Source: [Clostridium] citroniae WAL-17108
GTDB lineage: Bacteria; Bacillota; Clostridia; Lachnospirales; Lachnospiraceae
Reading direction: 5' to 3'
NCBI RefSeq assembly: GCF_000233455.1
Contig: NZ_JH376420.1
Location: 1,181,489 to 1,245,488 of the forward strand
DNA length: 64,000 nt
The translations under genes were made by a program, and so were the position numbers. Each line of letters starts with the position of its first letter. Position 1 is the stretch's first letter. Below, in pieces: positions 16,993-29,461 of the stretch. The notes under the pieces were generated by a model. The model was not told the DNA's origin, did no database searches, and worked only from the letters and a program-made list of their open reading frames with translations.

Positions 16993-17982
16993 ATGTATCT
17001 GAAAGATCAGAAATATATGGCCGCACTGGCCGGCGAGGGCTCCCTCACAAGAGCGGCCCGGCGCCTTAACCTGTCCCAGCCCGCCCTTTCCAAATGGCTC
17101 CTGGACCTGGAACAGGAGATCGGCATGCCCCTGGTGATCCGTTCCAGGAACGGCCTTGTCTTCACGGAAGCAGGGCAGATCTATCTGGAGGGATGCAGGG
17201 AATGCCTGGAGGCCGCACTTGAGATCCGTAGGGAGCTGGACGCATTATCCCAGAAATCAAAACAGAGTATCATTCTGGGAGGAAGCCCGATCAGGGGCGC
17301 CCAGGCGTTTGCAAAGATCTATTCCGAGTTCCGCCGTAAATACCCTGATATCGATCTCCAGTTTGTAAGCGACAAAAACCCCGTCCTTAAGAAAATGCTT
17401 TCCGAAGGCGAGATCACCATGTCCCTTTTAGGCGCCATGGAGACCAGCCTGCCCAATCTGGAATACCTGAAATTCATGGATGAGGAGCTGCTGGTCATGC
17501 TGCCCAAAGGCCACCCTCTCTCCTACGATTACAAAACCCTGCCTCCAAACCAGCCCTATCCGGCAATGGATCTGGCAAACCTGGCCGGCACCCCGATCCT
17601 GACCACTGCTTCCGAGACCTCCTACGGCGACATGGTCCTTACCCTGTACCGGAACGCCGGACTGGAATCCAATATCATTTTCCGTTCCAACGTGATCCCC
17701 CTTCTCTATGAAATGGTGCTGAACGGAGTGGGCGCCGCCATGATCCCGGACTCTTACTACAATCCGGAGGACGGCATTTCCGTGTACTCCCTCTCCCCCC
17801 GCATCATTGTGTACCAGGGAATCGGCCTGCGAAGCGGACATCCCCTTTCGGACGCGGAAGAATATCTGATCCATCTTGTGATGAATAACTGGGGATCGCC
17901 CTATTACATGCATCAGTATGCTGATTATTATCTTGAACAAAGGAAATTGAGGATAGATGCTTATGAATATAACAAGATTTGA
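16993..17982 (+). CDS. LysR-family transcriptional regulator (first of a pair)
   Basis: A 329-residue LysR protein. ATG at 16993 follows GGAGG. The N-terminal winged helix reads MAALAGEGSLTRAARRLNLS then QPALSKWLLDLEQEIG, with the canonical recognition helix; the rest is the two-lobed effector domain. It is divergent from the SLC13 carrier-esterase operon and is the likely activator of it. Its 3' end overlaps a second LysR gene by 26 bp, so the two are probably cotranscribed. Confidence 0.9.
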   Translation: MYLKDQKYMAALAGEGSLTRAARRLNLSQPALSKWLLDLEQEIGMPLVIRSRNGLVFTEAGQIYLEGCRECLEAALEIRRELDALSQKSKQSIILGGSPIRGAQAFAKIYSEFRRKYPDIDLQFVSDKNPVLKKMLSEGEITMSLLGAMETSLPNLEYLKFMDEELLVMLPKGHPLSYDYKTLPPNQPYPAMDLANLAGTPILTTASETSYGDMVLTLYRNAGLESNIIFRSNVIPLLYEMVLNGVGAAMIPDSYYNPEDGISVYSLSPRIIVYQGIGLRSGHPLSDAEEYLIHLVMNNWGSPYYMHQYADYYLEQRKLRIDAYEYNKI

Positions 17983-18847
17983 ATATATGCTGGCATTGGA
18001 ACGAATAGGGACCATGACCGGAGTGGCAAACGCTTATTTTATCTCACCCTCCGCGGTCAGCCAGTGCCTGAAAAATGAAGAAGCCCAGCTGGGCCATACC
18101 TTGTTTAAAAGCGAAAACCACAGGATGGTCCCAACCGAGGCCGGACGGATCTATCTGAAAGGGGCCCGCAGGATCCTCAAGATCCAGAAAGACACCATGG
18201 ATAAGCTGAATGTCATTCCTCAAAAGCACCACTCCGTCCGGATCGCCGCTGCTCCAATGCTCTATGAGAAAGCGGCTTCTGTGATCATCCCGGAACTAAA
18301 CACCCGGCTGCCTGGTACTGATTTTCAGCTGCTCCGGGCGGATTCCAGGGTCAGTGTAGCTTATCTGCTCAACGACCTGGCTGATTTTGCGCTGATCTGT
18401 TCCCCGCCCCTGAACCACACCCTGCTTACAGAGGATGTGCTTGGCGAGGACCAGCTGCTTTTAGTGGTGCCCAGGGCATATCTGCGCGGCCAGCTGACCA
18501 GGGAACCCACCATTGAGGACTGCAACCCGCTGCCCTTTATCCTTTTAAAAAGCGGGACCTATACCCGCGGGATTGAGAATGAGATCCTTGCCAAGCACCA
18601 CATTTCCCTGAACCGGATCTATGAGGTGGACGATCATATCATGGCCAGGAATTTCCTGGAGGAAGGCAGGGGCGCCACCTTCCTGCCATCCTCCATGATT
18701 CCTGATCACGCAGAGCGGCACTTTTTCATCCTTCCCCTTAAACCGCCGAAAACGTTTAATTTTATCCTGGCCTATCCCAACTATACAAAACCGGATAAGG
18801 GGAAACGGGATGTGCCGGAGGTGATACGGAAGGTGTTCAGCATTTGA
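17957..18847 (+). CDS. LysR-family transcriptional regulator (second of a pair)
   Basis: A 296-residue LysR protein starting inside the end of the preceding LysR gene; GAGG precedes two close ATG codons (17957 and 17963), the first at 4-bp and the second at 10-bp spacing. The DNA-binding domain reads MTGVANAYFISPSAVSQCLK, which is a divergent version of the LysR helix-turn-helix. The effector domain is complete. Two overlapping LysR genes are uncommon and may act together on the divergent carrier operon or on the downstream AAA gene. Confidence 0.85.
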   Translation: MLMNITRFEYMLALERIGTMTGVANAYFISPSAVSQCLKNEEAQLGHTLFKSENHRMVPTEAGRIYLKGARRILKIQKDTMDKLNVIPQKHHSVRIAAAPMLYEKAASVIIPELNTRLPGTDFQLLRADSRVSVAYLLNDLADFALICSPPLNHTLLTEDVLGEDQLLLVVPRAYLRGQLTREPTIEDCNPLPFILLKSGTYTRGIENEILAKHHISLNRIYEVDDHIMARNFLEEGRGATFLPSSMIPDHAERHFFILPLKPPKTFNFILAYPNYTKPDKGKRDVPEVIRKVFSI

Positions 18848-18948
18848 TGCTTCTGAATGTTGAAACCTGTGGAAACCCATGATATATTACTATTATGTCT
18901 ATCCTCAGTGGACAAATGATTTTAATTGCATTTAAAGGAGAGCAAACC

Positions 18949-20433
18949 ATGCCTGTATTTGATTTCACCAGCGCTCCGGACCAGACAGAACGTTCCGGAT
19001 GCACCTATACCATATTCCAGTCCAACGAGTCCCTGGTCTCGCCTGACCGGCCCATTGTGATACTGGACAACCACAGAAGAAAGTGGCGCCACCATTCCTG
19101 TGGGGTTTTTGCCAATCCCAATAAACAGACCACCTTTGAATTTAAGGAAGAGGACGGGACCCACAGCGCCGATATCCTTCAGATTGACGCCCGCTTTGTC
19201 AGCCTCCTTCAATGGCTGGGGGAAAACCACATCAATGTGCGCCTGTCCGGCGAGAACCGGGATGAGGGGTATGCGGTTTACAAAATACGTGAAACTGCCT
19301 CCGGAGGCGGAACCAAGCTATCGGCTGAAGATGGTTTTCTCCAGTTTATGATCGACCGGCTGCTGGCAAGCAGCGCGCCTGCAGATGAGCACGAGGAGGA
19401 TGACCTGGATGAGACAGGGGATGATATGAGGCTTACCAGCCTGCAGAGCATCACGGACTTTATGACCTGCGCGGGCAGGACCATGCCTGACAATATCCGG
19501 CTGTGGGCCAGAAGGAATCTTGCGGTCGCCCGCTCCCATGAAGTCTCCCCCGAAGAACGGCGTCATGCCCAGCGCGCCCTTTCCATTATGATGAATATAC
19601 AGTGGAAGAACAATTACTTTGAGGCCATCGACCCGCAGGAAGCGCGCCGGATCCTGGACGAAGAGCTTTATGGAATGGAGCGTGTAAAACAAAGGATCAT
19701 TGAAACCATCATACAGATCAACCGCACCCATACCCTTCCCGCATACGGCCTTTTGCTGGTGGGACCGGCCGGAACCGGGAAATCCCAGATCGCCTATGCG
19801 GTGGCCCGTATCCTGAAGCTTCCGTGGACCACCCTGGACATGAGTTCCATCAACGATCCTGAGCAGCTGACCGGCAGTTCCCGGATCTACGCAAACGCAA
19901 AGCCCGGGATCATCATGGAAGCCTTCTCCATGGCCGGGGAATCCAGCCTGGTCTTTATCATCAATGAACTGGATAAGGCAGCCGCAGGAAAGGGCAACGG
20001 CAACCCCGCGGATGTGCTTTTAACCCTTCTTGATAACCTGGGCTTTACGGATAATTACATAGAGTGTATGATCCCCACCGTGGGCGTTTATCCCATCGCC
20101 ACTGCCAATAACAAGGATCAGATCAGCGCGCCTTTGATGTCACGTTTTGCAGTCATTGACATTCCGGACTATACACCGGAGGAAAAGAAGATCATATTCT
20201 CACAGTATGCCCTGCCAAAAGTCCTAAAGCGGATGAGCATGGGCGCGAACGAATGCATTGTGACAGAGGAAGCCCTTTGCGCTGTCATTGAGAAATACAG
20301 CAACACCACCGGGATCCGTGATCTGGAGCAGGCCGCGGAGCATATAGCCGCCAACGCCCTTTACCAGATCGAGGTGAACCATGTCTCTCAGGTTACCTTT
20401 AGCGCTGAGATGGTGAGGAAGCTGCTTGAGTAA
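18949..20433 (+). CDS. Lon-like AAA+ ATPase lacking a protease domain
   Basis: A 494-residue protein; ATG at 18949 follows AAAGGAGAG. Residues 1-215 match no domain I know. Residues 240-480 are a Lon-type AAA+ module: Walker A GPAGTGKS (272-279), a pore-loop-like region, Walker B FIINELDK (336-343), sensor 1 ATANN (384-388), arginine-finger SRF (398-400) and sensor 2 TGIRDLEQ. The chain stops where the S16 protease domain should begin. In Walker B the usual Asp is Asn339, while Glu340 is kept. It would remodel rather than degrade proteins. The neighbours (LysR genes and a carrier) give no clear role. Confidence 0.75.
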   Translation: MPVFDFTSAPDQTERSGCTYTIFQSNESLVSPDRPIVILDNHRRKWRHHSCGVFANPNKQTTFEFKEEDGTHSADILQIDARFVSLLQWLGENHINVRLSGENRDEGYAVYKIRETASGGGTKLSAEDGFLQFMIDRLLASSAPADEHEEDDLDETGDDMRLTSLQSITDFMTCAGRTMPDNIRLWARRNLAVARSHEVSPEERRHAQRALSIMMNIQWKNNYFEAIDPQEARRILDEELYGMERVKQRIIETIIQINRTHTLPAYGLLLVGPAGTGKSQIAYAVARILKLPWTTLDMSSINDPEQLTGSSRIYANAKPGIIMEAFSMAGESSLVFIINELDKAAAGKGNGNPADVLLTLLDNLGFTDNYIECMIPTVGVYPIATANNKDQISAPLMSRFAVIDIPDYTPEEKKIIFSQYALPKVLKRMSMGANECIVTEEALCAVIEKYSNTTGIRDLEQAAEHIAANALYQIEVNHVSQVTFSAEMVRKLLE

Positions 20434-20448
20434 AGAGATTTATATCAA

Positions 20449-21360
20449 TTATCGAACCATCAAACACAAAGCCGGTATGGTCACCATGGACAACAATGTG
20501 GACGAAACCACACATTTTGCCGCAAACACCGCATCACACTTATACTTGGCTGCCAGGATAGCCGTGACACTGGCAGCCGGCATTCCGGCCAATACCACGG
20601 ATACACCTGTCACCACCGGCTCCACATGGAATGCCAGACAGAACAGATAGATCAGGCAGGGGATGAATGCCAGGCGGATCAGGGAATAATATAGGGTGAC
20701 GCGGTTCCACAGGGACTTAAAGCTCACCCCTGCCAGAATGCTTCCGATAAACAGCATGGACAGGGCAGTGTTGGCCGAGGCCAGTGTTTTTACGGTCTGC
20801 TCTGCCACGGACGGGAGCCTGATGCCTGAGATCATCAGGACCAGCCCCAGGCCCACTGCCAGAATGCAGGGATGTGTCATCACCTTTTTTACAAGTGTCT
20901 TTTTATCCGGCGCCTCGGTAAAGTAGGTAAGTCCGGCCGACCACATGAATGTCCTTTGGGGGATCAGGTATATGGACGCATAGAGAAGGCCCAGGGGGCC
21001 GAAAATGCTCTCCGCTATGGGATTGCCCAGGATTCCCGCATTGGAACATATGGTGGCGTACTGAAGAACCTTTTTGCGCCTTTCGCCCATGTGGGGATAG
21101 AGAATAAAACTCAGGATATAGGAGCCGACCTGGATCCCCAGGGCAACGATAAGAATGATCAGGCAATTGACCAGGATCTCATGATCAAACTCGATCTCAA
21201 AGGAACGAACGATGCTGCACGGCAGGGTCACATAGACCACCAGATCCGTCAGCAGTTCCTGGCTCTGTTCCTTTATAACACCCTTCTTTTTGAGTAAAAG
21301 ACCTAATATCATGATACTGAACAGCATTCCCTGAATCTCAAATAACCCTGTGAAGTCCAT
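20449..21360 (-). CDS. AEC-family (auxin efflux carrier-like) transporter
   Basis: A 303-residue membrane protein with about 10 hydrophobic segments in the 5+5 AEC pattern. It has the family's N-terminal helix ending KKKGVIKEQSQELLTDLVVY, the central NAGILGNPIAESIFG motif and the C-terminal VLAGMPAASVTAILAAKYKC motif. AEC carriers move small organic acids such as malate. It is convergent with the AAA gene and lies 117 bp past the end of the OYE gene, on the same strand as the large catabolic cluster; it may be its last member or an independent gene. Confidence 0.85.
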   Translation of the reverse strand: MDFTGLFEIQGMLFSIMILGLLLKKKGVIKEQSQELLTDLVVYVTLPCSIVRSFEIEFDHEILVNCLIILIVALGIQVGSYILSFILYPHMGERRKKVLQYATICSNAGILGNPIAESIFGPLGLLYASIYLIPQRTFMWSAGLTYFTEAPDKKTLVKKVMTHPCILAVGLGLVLMISGIRLPSVAEQTVKTLASANTALSMLFIGSILAGVSFKSLWNRVTLYYSLIRLAFIPCLIYLFCLAFHVEPVVTGVSVVLAGMPAASVTAILAAKYKCDAVFAAKCVVSSTLLSMVTIPALCLMVR

Positions 21361-21476
21361 CTCTTTTCCCCGCCTGCCCTCTGCTTAGTCCGGCATTCAT
21401 AAGTGCCTAAACTGATTATAACGGCTGTTGGCCGGACTGTAAAGCGGATGGGAAGGACATGGCCAAATATGGTGAA

Positions 21477-24834
<3,358 letters not shown>

Positions 24835-24843
24835 CTATTGGAG

Positions 24844-24892
24844 TTGATTGAAGTTATTCGGTTAGCGTTGTTTTGATTGAAGTTATTGGGTT
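24844..24892. repeat. 20-bp direct repeats at a gene junction
   Basis: TTGATTGAAGTTATT(C/G)GGTT occurs at 24844-24863 and 24873-24892 (19 of 20 identical), followed by a partial third unit. The second copy runs over the stop codon of the OYE gene ending at 24883. It looks like a local tandem duplication; no function is evident. Confidence 0.6.
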
Positions 24893-25884
24893 GAAGTTAA
24901 AAATCGTTCTGGAAGACTGGAATCATTTAAAATAGCCCTTCCAATTCCGATGAGATCTGCTTTCTCTGCCAAGAGCAGCTGTTCTGCCCAGGCCTTTTCA
25001 GTAATCCCTCCGGTCAAAAGTACCGGTATGGAACTTTCCTTTTTTATGCATTCCGAAAGTTCCGCAAACCATCCGGGTTCTTTGTGGCCCGGCCGCATAT
25101 AATCACACATTCCGCCTGATACGCTGATCAGATCCGCTCCGGCAATCTGTAAAATCTTACCGGCGGTTGCCGCCTCTTCTTTAATTGCCCCGCCCTCCAT
25201 ATAATCGCAGGCTCCCAGCCTGACAGAGATCAGAAAATCATCTCCCACCGCTTTTCTGATCCCCTCAATGATCCTGACATGAATGCGGGTCCTTCCAGCC
25301 AGATTGGTTCCCGCATAATCTCCCACTCTCTTATTGGTACACGGGGAATAGAACTGGTCCAGAAGATATCCATGGGCAGAATGTAGTTCAACTCCGTCAT
25401 ACCCTGCCTTTTTTGCCCGTACCGCTGCATCCGTAAAACAGGCAACAACCCTGTCTATCTCTGCCTGGTCCATTTCTTTCGGCAGTTCCTCCTGCCCCTG
25501 CCTTCCCGGTATCTTGACTGCGCTTGCGCTGATGGGATCCATTCCGGTAATGGAGCGTCTGGCTTTGCTTCCCCCATGGCTGATCTGCAGGATCACCGGT
25601 ACGGAGTTTTTATGTATGACATCCGCTATTTTGCTGAGGCCTTGGATGCAGTCATCCCATGCTGCGCAAAGCTGGGCTTTCCCTTCCCGCCCTTCCGGGC
25701 TCACATAACAATGTTCTGTAATAACCATTCCCAGATATCCTCCTCTGGACTTTTCATCATAATAGTCACATAATGCCTGGGATACCCTGTTATTGTCCGC
25801 TTTTCCCGTTTCCATGGGCGCCATGACAAGGCGCGATGACAAATTAATCGGTCCTATTTTAATCGGCTGTTTTAAAATATCCAT
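24883..25884 (-). CDS. Old-Yellow-Enzyme-family NADH:flavin oxidoreductase (short form)
   Basis: A 333-residue single-domain FMN TIM-barrel enzyme related to the barrel half of the 637-residue neighbour but without its Fe-S and FAD domains. It has PINLSSRLVMAPMETGK, the flavin/substrate segment GYDGVELHSAHGYLLDQFYS and the late phosphate-binding GIGRAIL. It should reduce an alpha,beta-unsaturated carbonyl or act as a cluster-specific dehydrogenase. Its start overlaps the end of the Gfo/Idh gene by 26 bp, so the genes are coupled. Confidence 0.88.
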   Translation of the reverse strand: MDILKQPIKIGPINLSSRLVMAPMETGKADNNRVSQALCDYYDEKSRGGYLGMVITEHCYVSPEGREGKAQLCAAWDDCIQGLSKIADVIHKNSVPVILQISHGGSKARRSITGMDPISASAVKIPGRQGQEELPKEMDQAEIDRVVACFTDAAVRAKKAGYDGVELHSAHGYLLDQFYSPCTNKRVGDYAGTNLAGRTRIHVRIIEGIRKAVGDDFLISVRLGACDYMEGGAIKEEAATAGKILQIAGADLISVSGGMCDYMRPGHKEPGWFAELSECIKKESSIPVLLTGGITEKAWAEQLLLAEKADLIGIGRAILNDSSLPERFLTSTQ

Positions 25885-26887
25885 TTTCTACTCCCGCCCT
25901 TCTTGATTCACCGGGATAAACCACTCCCCAGCTTTGCCGGAGAGCGTCCATCACCTTCATATAAGTTACGGATTCCGCCAGCGGCATACGGCTGCTCTCC
26001 TTTTTCCCTTGGTCAATGCAGTTCATCACTTCACAGAGTTCAAACTGATATCCCAGGCCTTCAAAAGGCATACTGACGCATTGCTTTTTTCCGCTCTCAT
26101 AATGTTCCATCTCAAATCCGGAGGCCGCAAAAAAGGACGGTACCCGGATGCACCCTTTTGACCCGTAGATCATACTGCACCACGGGGATGCGGTATCCGC
26201 CCCGCAGATAAAAGATGCCATCTGCCCCTGGGAAAATCTAAGAACTACACTGTCCCGCACATCCACCCCGTTTTTCAGGTTTGCATATCCGAAATACTCC
26301 CTTGGACACTCCCCGTATATATATCCTGCAAAAGAAAGGGGATAGATTCCTCCGTCTAACAGGGTTCCTCCCCCTGCTTTCGGATCATACAGGTGGTATC
26401 CCGGGTCATAGGGATGATCATAGGAAAAATCTGAAACAACCTGATGGACCTCCCCTATCACTCCCTGGTCAACCCACTCTTTTATCTTTATGACGGCCGG
26501 CATAAAACGCGTCCACATGGCTTCCATCAGAAAAACGCCCTGCTTTTCGGCACATACCTTCATCTCTTCAGCTGCCTTTGCGTTCAGTGCAAAGGGCTTT
26601 TCACACAACACATTTTTCCCATGTTCCATTGCCAGTCTGGCATGATCCAAATGAAACGCATTGGGGGTTGTTATATAAATTATGTCTACGTCCGGATCAT
26701 TTACCAATGCTTCATAATTCTCATAGGCTCTTGGAATTTTCCACTTTCCAGCAAATGCGCCGGCTTTGCCCGGAGTGTTTGACCCAACTGCAAGAACCCT
26801 GGCCCCTTCTGCCTTGGCAAAACTAGGCAACACTTTGTCTGCAATAAAGCCAGGCCCCATAATTCCCCAATTATATGTTTTTTTCAA
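25859..26887 (-). CDS. Gfo/Idh/MocA-family oxidoreductase (cluster copy 3)
   Basis: A 342-residue NAD(P)-dependent sugar/cyclitol dehydrogenase. Residues 1-120 form the Rossmann domain (IMGPGFIADKVLPSFAKAEG; NVLCEKPFALNAKAAEEM with the catalytic EKP Lys); the rest is the Gfo alpha/beta domain (GGGTLLDGGIYPLSFAGYIY). The TTG start overlaps the ROK stop as TTGA, with GGGGG ten bases upstream. Members oxidise or epimerise free or glycosidically bound sugars. It is one of three paralogues in this cluster. Confidence 0.9.
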   Translation of the reverse strand: MKKTYNWGIMGPGFIADKVLPSFAKAEGARVLAVGSNTPGKAGAFAGKWKIPRAYENYEALVNDPDVDIIYITTPNAFHLDHARLAMEHGKNVLCEKPFALNAKAAEEMKVCAEKQGVFLMEAMWTRFMPAVIKIKEWVDQGVIGEVHQVVSDFSYDHPYDPGYHLYDPKAGGGTLLDGGIYPLSFAGYIYGECPREYFGYANLKNGVDVRDSVVLRFSQGQMASFICGADTASPWCSMIYGSKGCIRVPSFFAASGFEMEHYESGKKQCVSMPFEGLGYQFELCEVMNCIDQGKKESSRMPLAESVTYMKVMDALRQSWGVVYPGESRRAGVENGYFKTAD

Positions 26888-27822
26888 GCCTGCAGTACCC
26901 CCTTTCCCCTAACGGACCATTCCCCTGCAGCAGATCTGTCCATGTTCTGGAATGCGAAATATGCACCTAACAAATTCGCATTATTATAAAACCTGCATGC
27001 TTCGATCCGGGGCAAAGGAACGACTCCATGGAAAAGCCCATTTATCTTTTTTGCCTCTTCCCTGATCAGCTGAATGTAATCCTGTTCCGCGCTGATGCCG
27101 CCGCCAAAGGCGATCACTTCCGGGTCAAAGATGCACTGTAAGTTATGGGCCAGAAGAGCCGCATCCCTTGCCGCTGCCCGTACCGCCTGATCCGCCCTTG
27201 GGTCCCCCTTTACAAGCCTGTCAAATATATCCTCACACCGCAGTGCCTCATCGCCGTATGTGCGGACGATCTGGGCCGGAATGCTTCTGCACCCCCACAT
27301 ATTGCTCTGGACATCCCAACTGTCATCCCTCACCCCGTCATCATGGTAGATCGCGTATGACATTTCCCCTGCAAAAAGATTTTTTCCCCGCAGGATCTTT
27401 TTATCTACAATGACCGTTCCTCCCACAGCAGTGCCAAGGGTTAAGATAATACCGTTTTTTGCGTGTTTTAAAACACCTGCATACAGCTCCGCGGTCGCAG
27501 CAGCCTTGGCATCATTTTCAATGGAAACCGGTAAACCATCACAGAGTTCACTGATCGTTTCCGCCATTGGAATATCCCGTATATAGTCCAGGGATCCGCC
27601 TGTATACATGAACCCTCTTTCCGTGTCTATGATTCCCGGGATGCTCACCGCAATGCCGGATATCCCCTGGTATCTGTCATAAATTTTCCTGATCTCCCTG
27701 AGGAAACTGTTCAGATCGTTCCGCGGAGTGACAGCACTGCTTACCTTTTTGATGTCCAATTCGTCATCCAACACGGTATGCTTCAGGAAAGAGCCTCCCA
27801 CATCAATGCATAAAATTCCCAT
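26884..27822 (-). CDS. ROK-family protein (sugar kinase-like), zinc motif absent
   Basis: A 312-residue ROK/ASKHA protein with no DNA-binding domain, so a kinase-type member. Visible are the phosphate-1 loop LCIDVGGSFLKHTVLD, the catalytic-Asp segment PVSIENDAKAAATAEL, TLGTAVGGTVIV and the C-terminal adenosine loop VIAFGGGISAEQ. Where typical ROK glucokinases have CxCGxxGCxE zinc ligands, this one has only SNMWGCRSIPA. It may phosphorylate a sugar released in the cluster. It overlaps the next gene by 4 bp. Confidence 0.85.
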   Translation of the reverse strand: MGILCIDVGGSFLKHTVLDDELDIKKVSSAVTPRNDLNSFLREIRKIYDRYQGISGIAVSIPGIIDTERGFMYTGGSLDYIRDIPMAETISELCDGLPVSIENDAKAAATAELYAGVLKHAKNGIILTLGTAVGGTVIVDKKILRGKNLFAGEMSYAIYHDDGVRDDSWDVQSNMWGCRSIPAQIVRTYGDEALRCEDIFDRLVKGDPRADQAVRAAARDAALLAHNLQCIFDPEVIAFGGGISAEQDYIQLIREEAKKINGLFHGVVPLPRIEACRFYNNANLLGAYFAFQNMDRSAAGEWSVRGKGVLQA

Positions 27823-27854
27823 TTATTCTCTCCATCCCTAACAGATTCCCGGTA

Positions 27855-28307
27855 TTAAAAATCAAAGAAGTTCTGATTATCCATCTCATAGAGACCAATC
27901 AACTCTCCGTTAGCCCCTTTGATCCGGCAGGAACGGTAAACATGCCCCGGAAACAGCTGGCCGTTCACTGCAACTGCCTCAAACCTGTCATCTTCTATAC
28001 CCTTATGTTTTAGTTCGTCTATTGCCCGGTCCAGGTCGCTGACACTGATTCCCAGGTGGTTGAAGGCTCCTGCCACCCCATTCTCCACACATGCTTGATT
28101 GGCGCATTGCATGATTTCCAGATATAGGCCATTCAGTTCTATGAGGGCCCACTGCATCGGGTAGTATCCGCTTGTATCACCCTCATGTTCTTCCACTGTT
28201 TCCTTTATGATCTGAAAGGGCAGCTGCTCTGTATAAAAGTGCATTGTGTTCTTATAATCATCTGTAAACAGCCCTATATGGGCTAGTCCTCTAAATATTT
28301 GTCCCAT
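27855..28307 (-). CDS. VOC-superfamily protein (glyoxalase/epimerase-like), copy A
   Basis: A 150-residue protein with two beta-alpha-beta-beta-beta modules. Candidate metal ligands are at GLAHIGLF (His), GLYLEIMQ (Glu), FNHLGISV (His) and LIGLYEMD (Glu), the positions used by glyoxalase I and methylmalonyl-CoA epimerase. VOC proteins include isomerases, epimerases, dioxygenases and the dihydrodaidzein racemase of equol producers. Located between ROK and Gfo/Idh genes of the cluster. The reaction is not readable from sequence. Confidence 0.8.
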   Translation of the reverse strand: MGQIFRGLAHIGLFTDDYKNTMHFYTEQLPFQIIKETVEEHEGDTSGYYPMQWALIELNGLYLEIMQCANQACVENGVAGAFNHLGISVSDLDRAIDELKHKGIEDDRFEAVAVNGQLFPGHVYRSCRIKGANGELIGLYEMDNQNFFDF

Positions 28308-28321
28308 GCCGTTCCCCTCTG

Positions 28322-29422
28322 TCAGATGGTGGTGGACAGGGTGATCCTGTTCCCTGTTACCGCCGCTTTTTCTATTGCTTCCAACACTTCAATTACATGG
28401 CGTGAATGTTCCGGCGAAAGCCTTGGGCCATGATTATGTTCAATGGCCTCGATCAAATCAGTGATCACCTGCGCCTGAAAATACTCCTCCTGCGGCTGCT
28501 CTGTAATAGGTTGCGGATCGATCCATCCCCGCAGCCCTATTTCCGGTTTGTCCACATATACATGCACAGGGGCAGTCCCTGCATAGCCAATGCCTCCGTC
28601 CACCGCAATGGTTCCCCTGTCACCATACACCTCAATCCCGGCACATGGATGTACATTTGCCTTTTCTATAAACCCGGTATTTACCATCCCAAGGGTTCCG
28701 TTCCCAAAATCAAGTGAGATCAGATAATTGTCAGGAAGCTCATTGCTGTCAAACTGCCGCCCGTCCAAAGCCCCTGAGCGGATGGTACGTTTGGGCTCAG
28801 AGACAGTCGCCATGCAGGACAGGCTCTTAACCGGTCCGATCAGGGCGACCACCTGGTCGATCCCGTGAACGCCCAGATCCGTAAGGGCACCCGCCCCTTT
28901 TTTATAAAACCAGGAAGGATCCGTGTCCCTGTATTGATAATATTCAGGGCCGCCATGGGTCACATCCATTTTGATCAGGGAGGGATGTCCGATCATTCCC
29001 TCTCCGATCAGCTTTTTAGCCAGTCGTATTTCCGGACGGTTTCGATGCACAGGCGCGGTGGAAAGCACCACATGACGCCTTTTTGCCAGTTCAATCTGCC
29101 GGGTCGCAGCTTCAACATCCGGCGCAAAGGGCTTTTGTGAATACAGGTGTTTCCCGGCATCCAGAATCTTCATGTTCACTTCATGGCGTCCGATGATCGA
29201 TGAAATACTCATGCAGATCTCTGCCTCTGATCTTGCCAGAAATTCGTCAATATCGTCATAATATTCCTCAATTCCGAATTTTTCTGCAATCTGCTTTGCA
29301 CGCATTCCATTGCTGTCACACACTGCAACGATCCTGGCATTTTTAATTTTTTCCATCTGGGGAATATAGACGGTTTCCGCAATATTCCCGCAGCCCACAA
29401 CACCAATTTTCCAAATTTTCAT
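28322..29422 (-). CDS. Gfo/Idh/MocA-family oxidoreductase (cluster copy 2)
   Basis: A 366-residue enzyme starting after AGGAGATTGAT. Rossmann motif KIGVVGCGNIAETVYIPQME, catalytic KHLYSQKPFAPDVEAATRQI (KP in place of EKP), and a C-terminal domain with GAGALTDLGVHGIDQVVALI. The wide substrate domain suggests a glycoside or cyclitol rather than a small acid, but that is inference. Operon member, 14 bp upstream of the VOC gene. Confidence 0.9.
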   Translation of the reverse strand: MKIWKIGVVGCGNIAETVYIPQMEKIKNARIVAVCDSNGMRAKQIAEKFGIEEYYDDIDEFLARSEAEICMSISSIIGRHEVNMKILDAGKHLYSQKPFAPDVEAATRQIELAKRRHVVLSTAPVHRNRPEIRLAKKLIGEGMIGHPSLIKMDVTHGGPEYYQYRDTDPSWFYKKGAGALTDLGVHGIDQVVALIGPVKSLSCMATVSEPKRTIRSGALDGRQFDSNELPDNYLISLDFGNGTLGMVNTGFIEKANVHPCAGIEVYGDRGTIAVDGGIGYAGTAPVHVYVDKPEIGLRGWIDPQPITEQPQEEYFQAQVITDLIEAIEHNHGPRLSPEHSRHVIEVLEAIEKAAVTGNRITLSTTI

Positions 29423-29461
29423 ATCAATCTCCTAAGCATTAAGTTTTACCATTGCCTCCTG

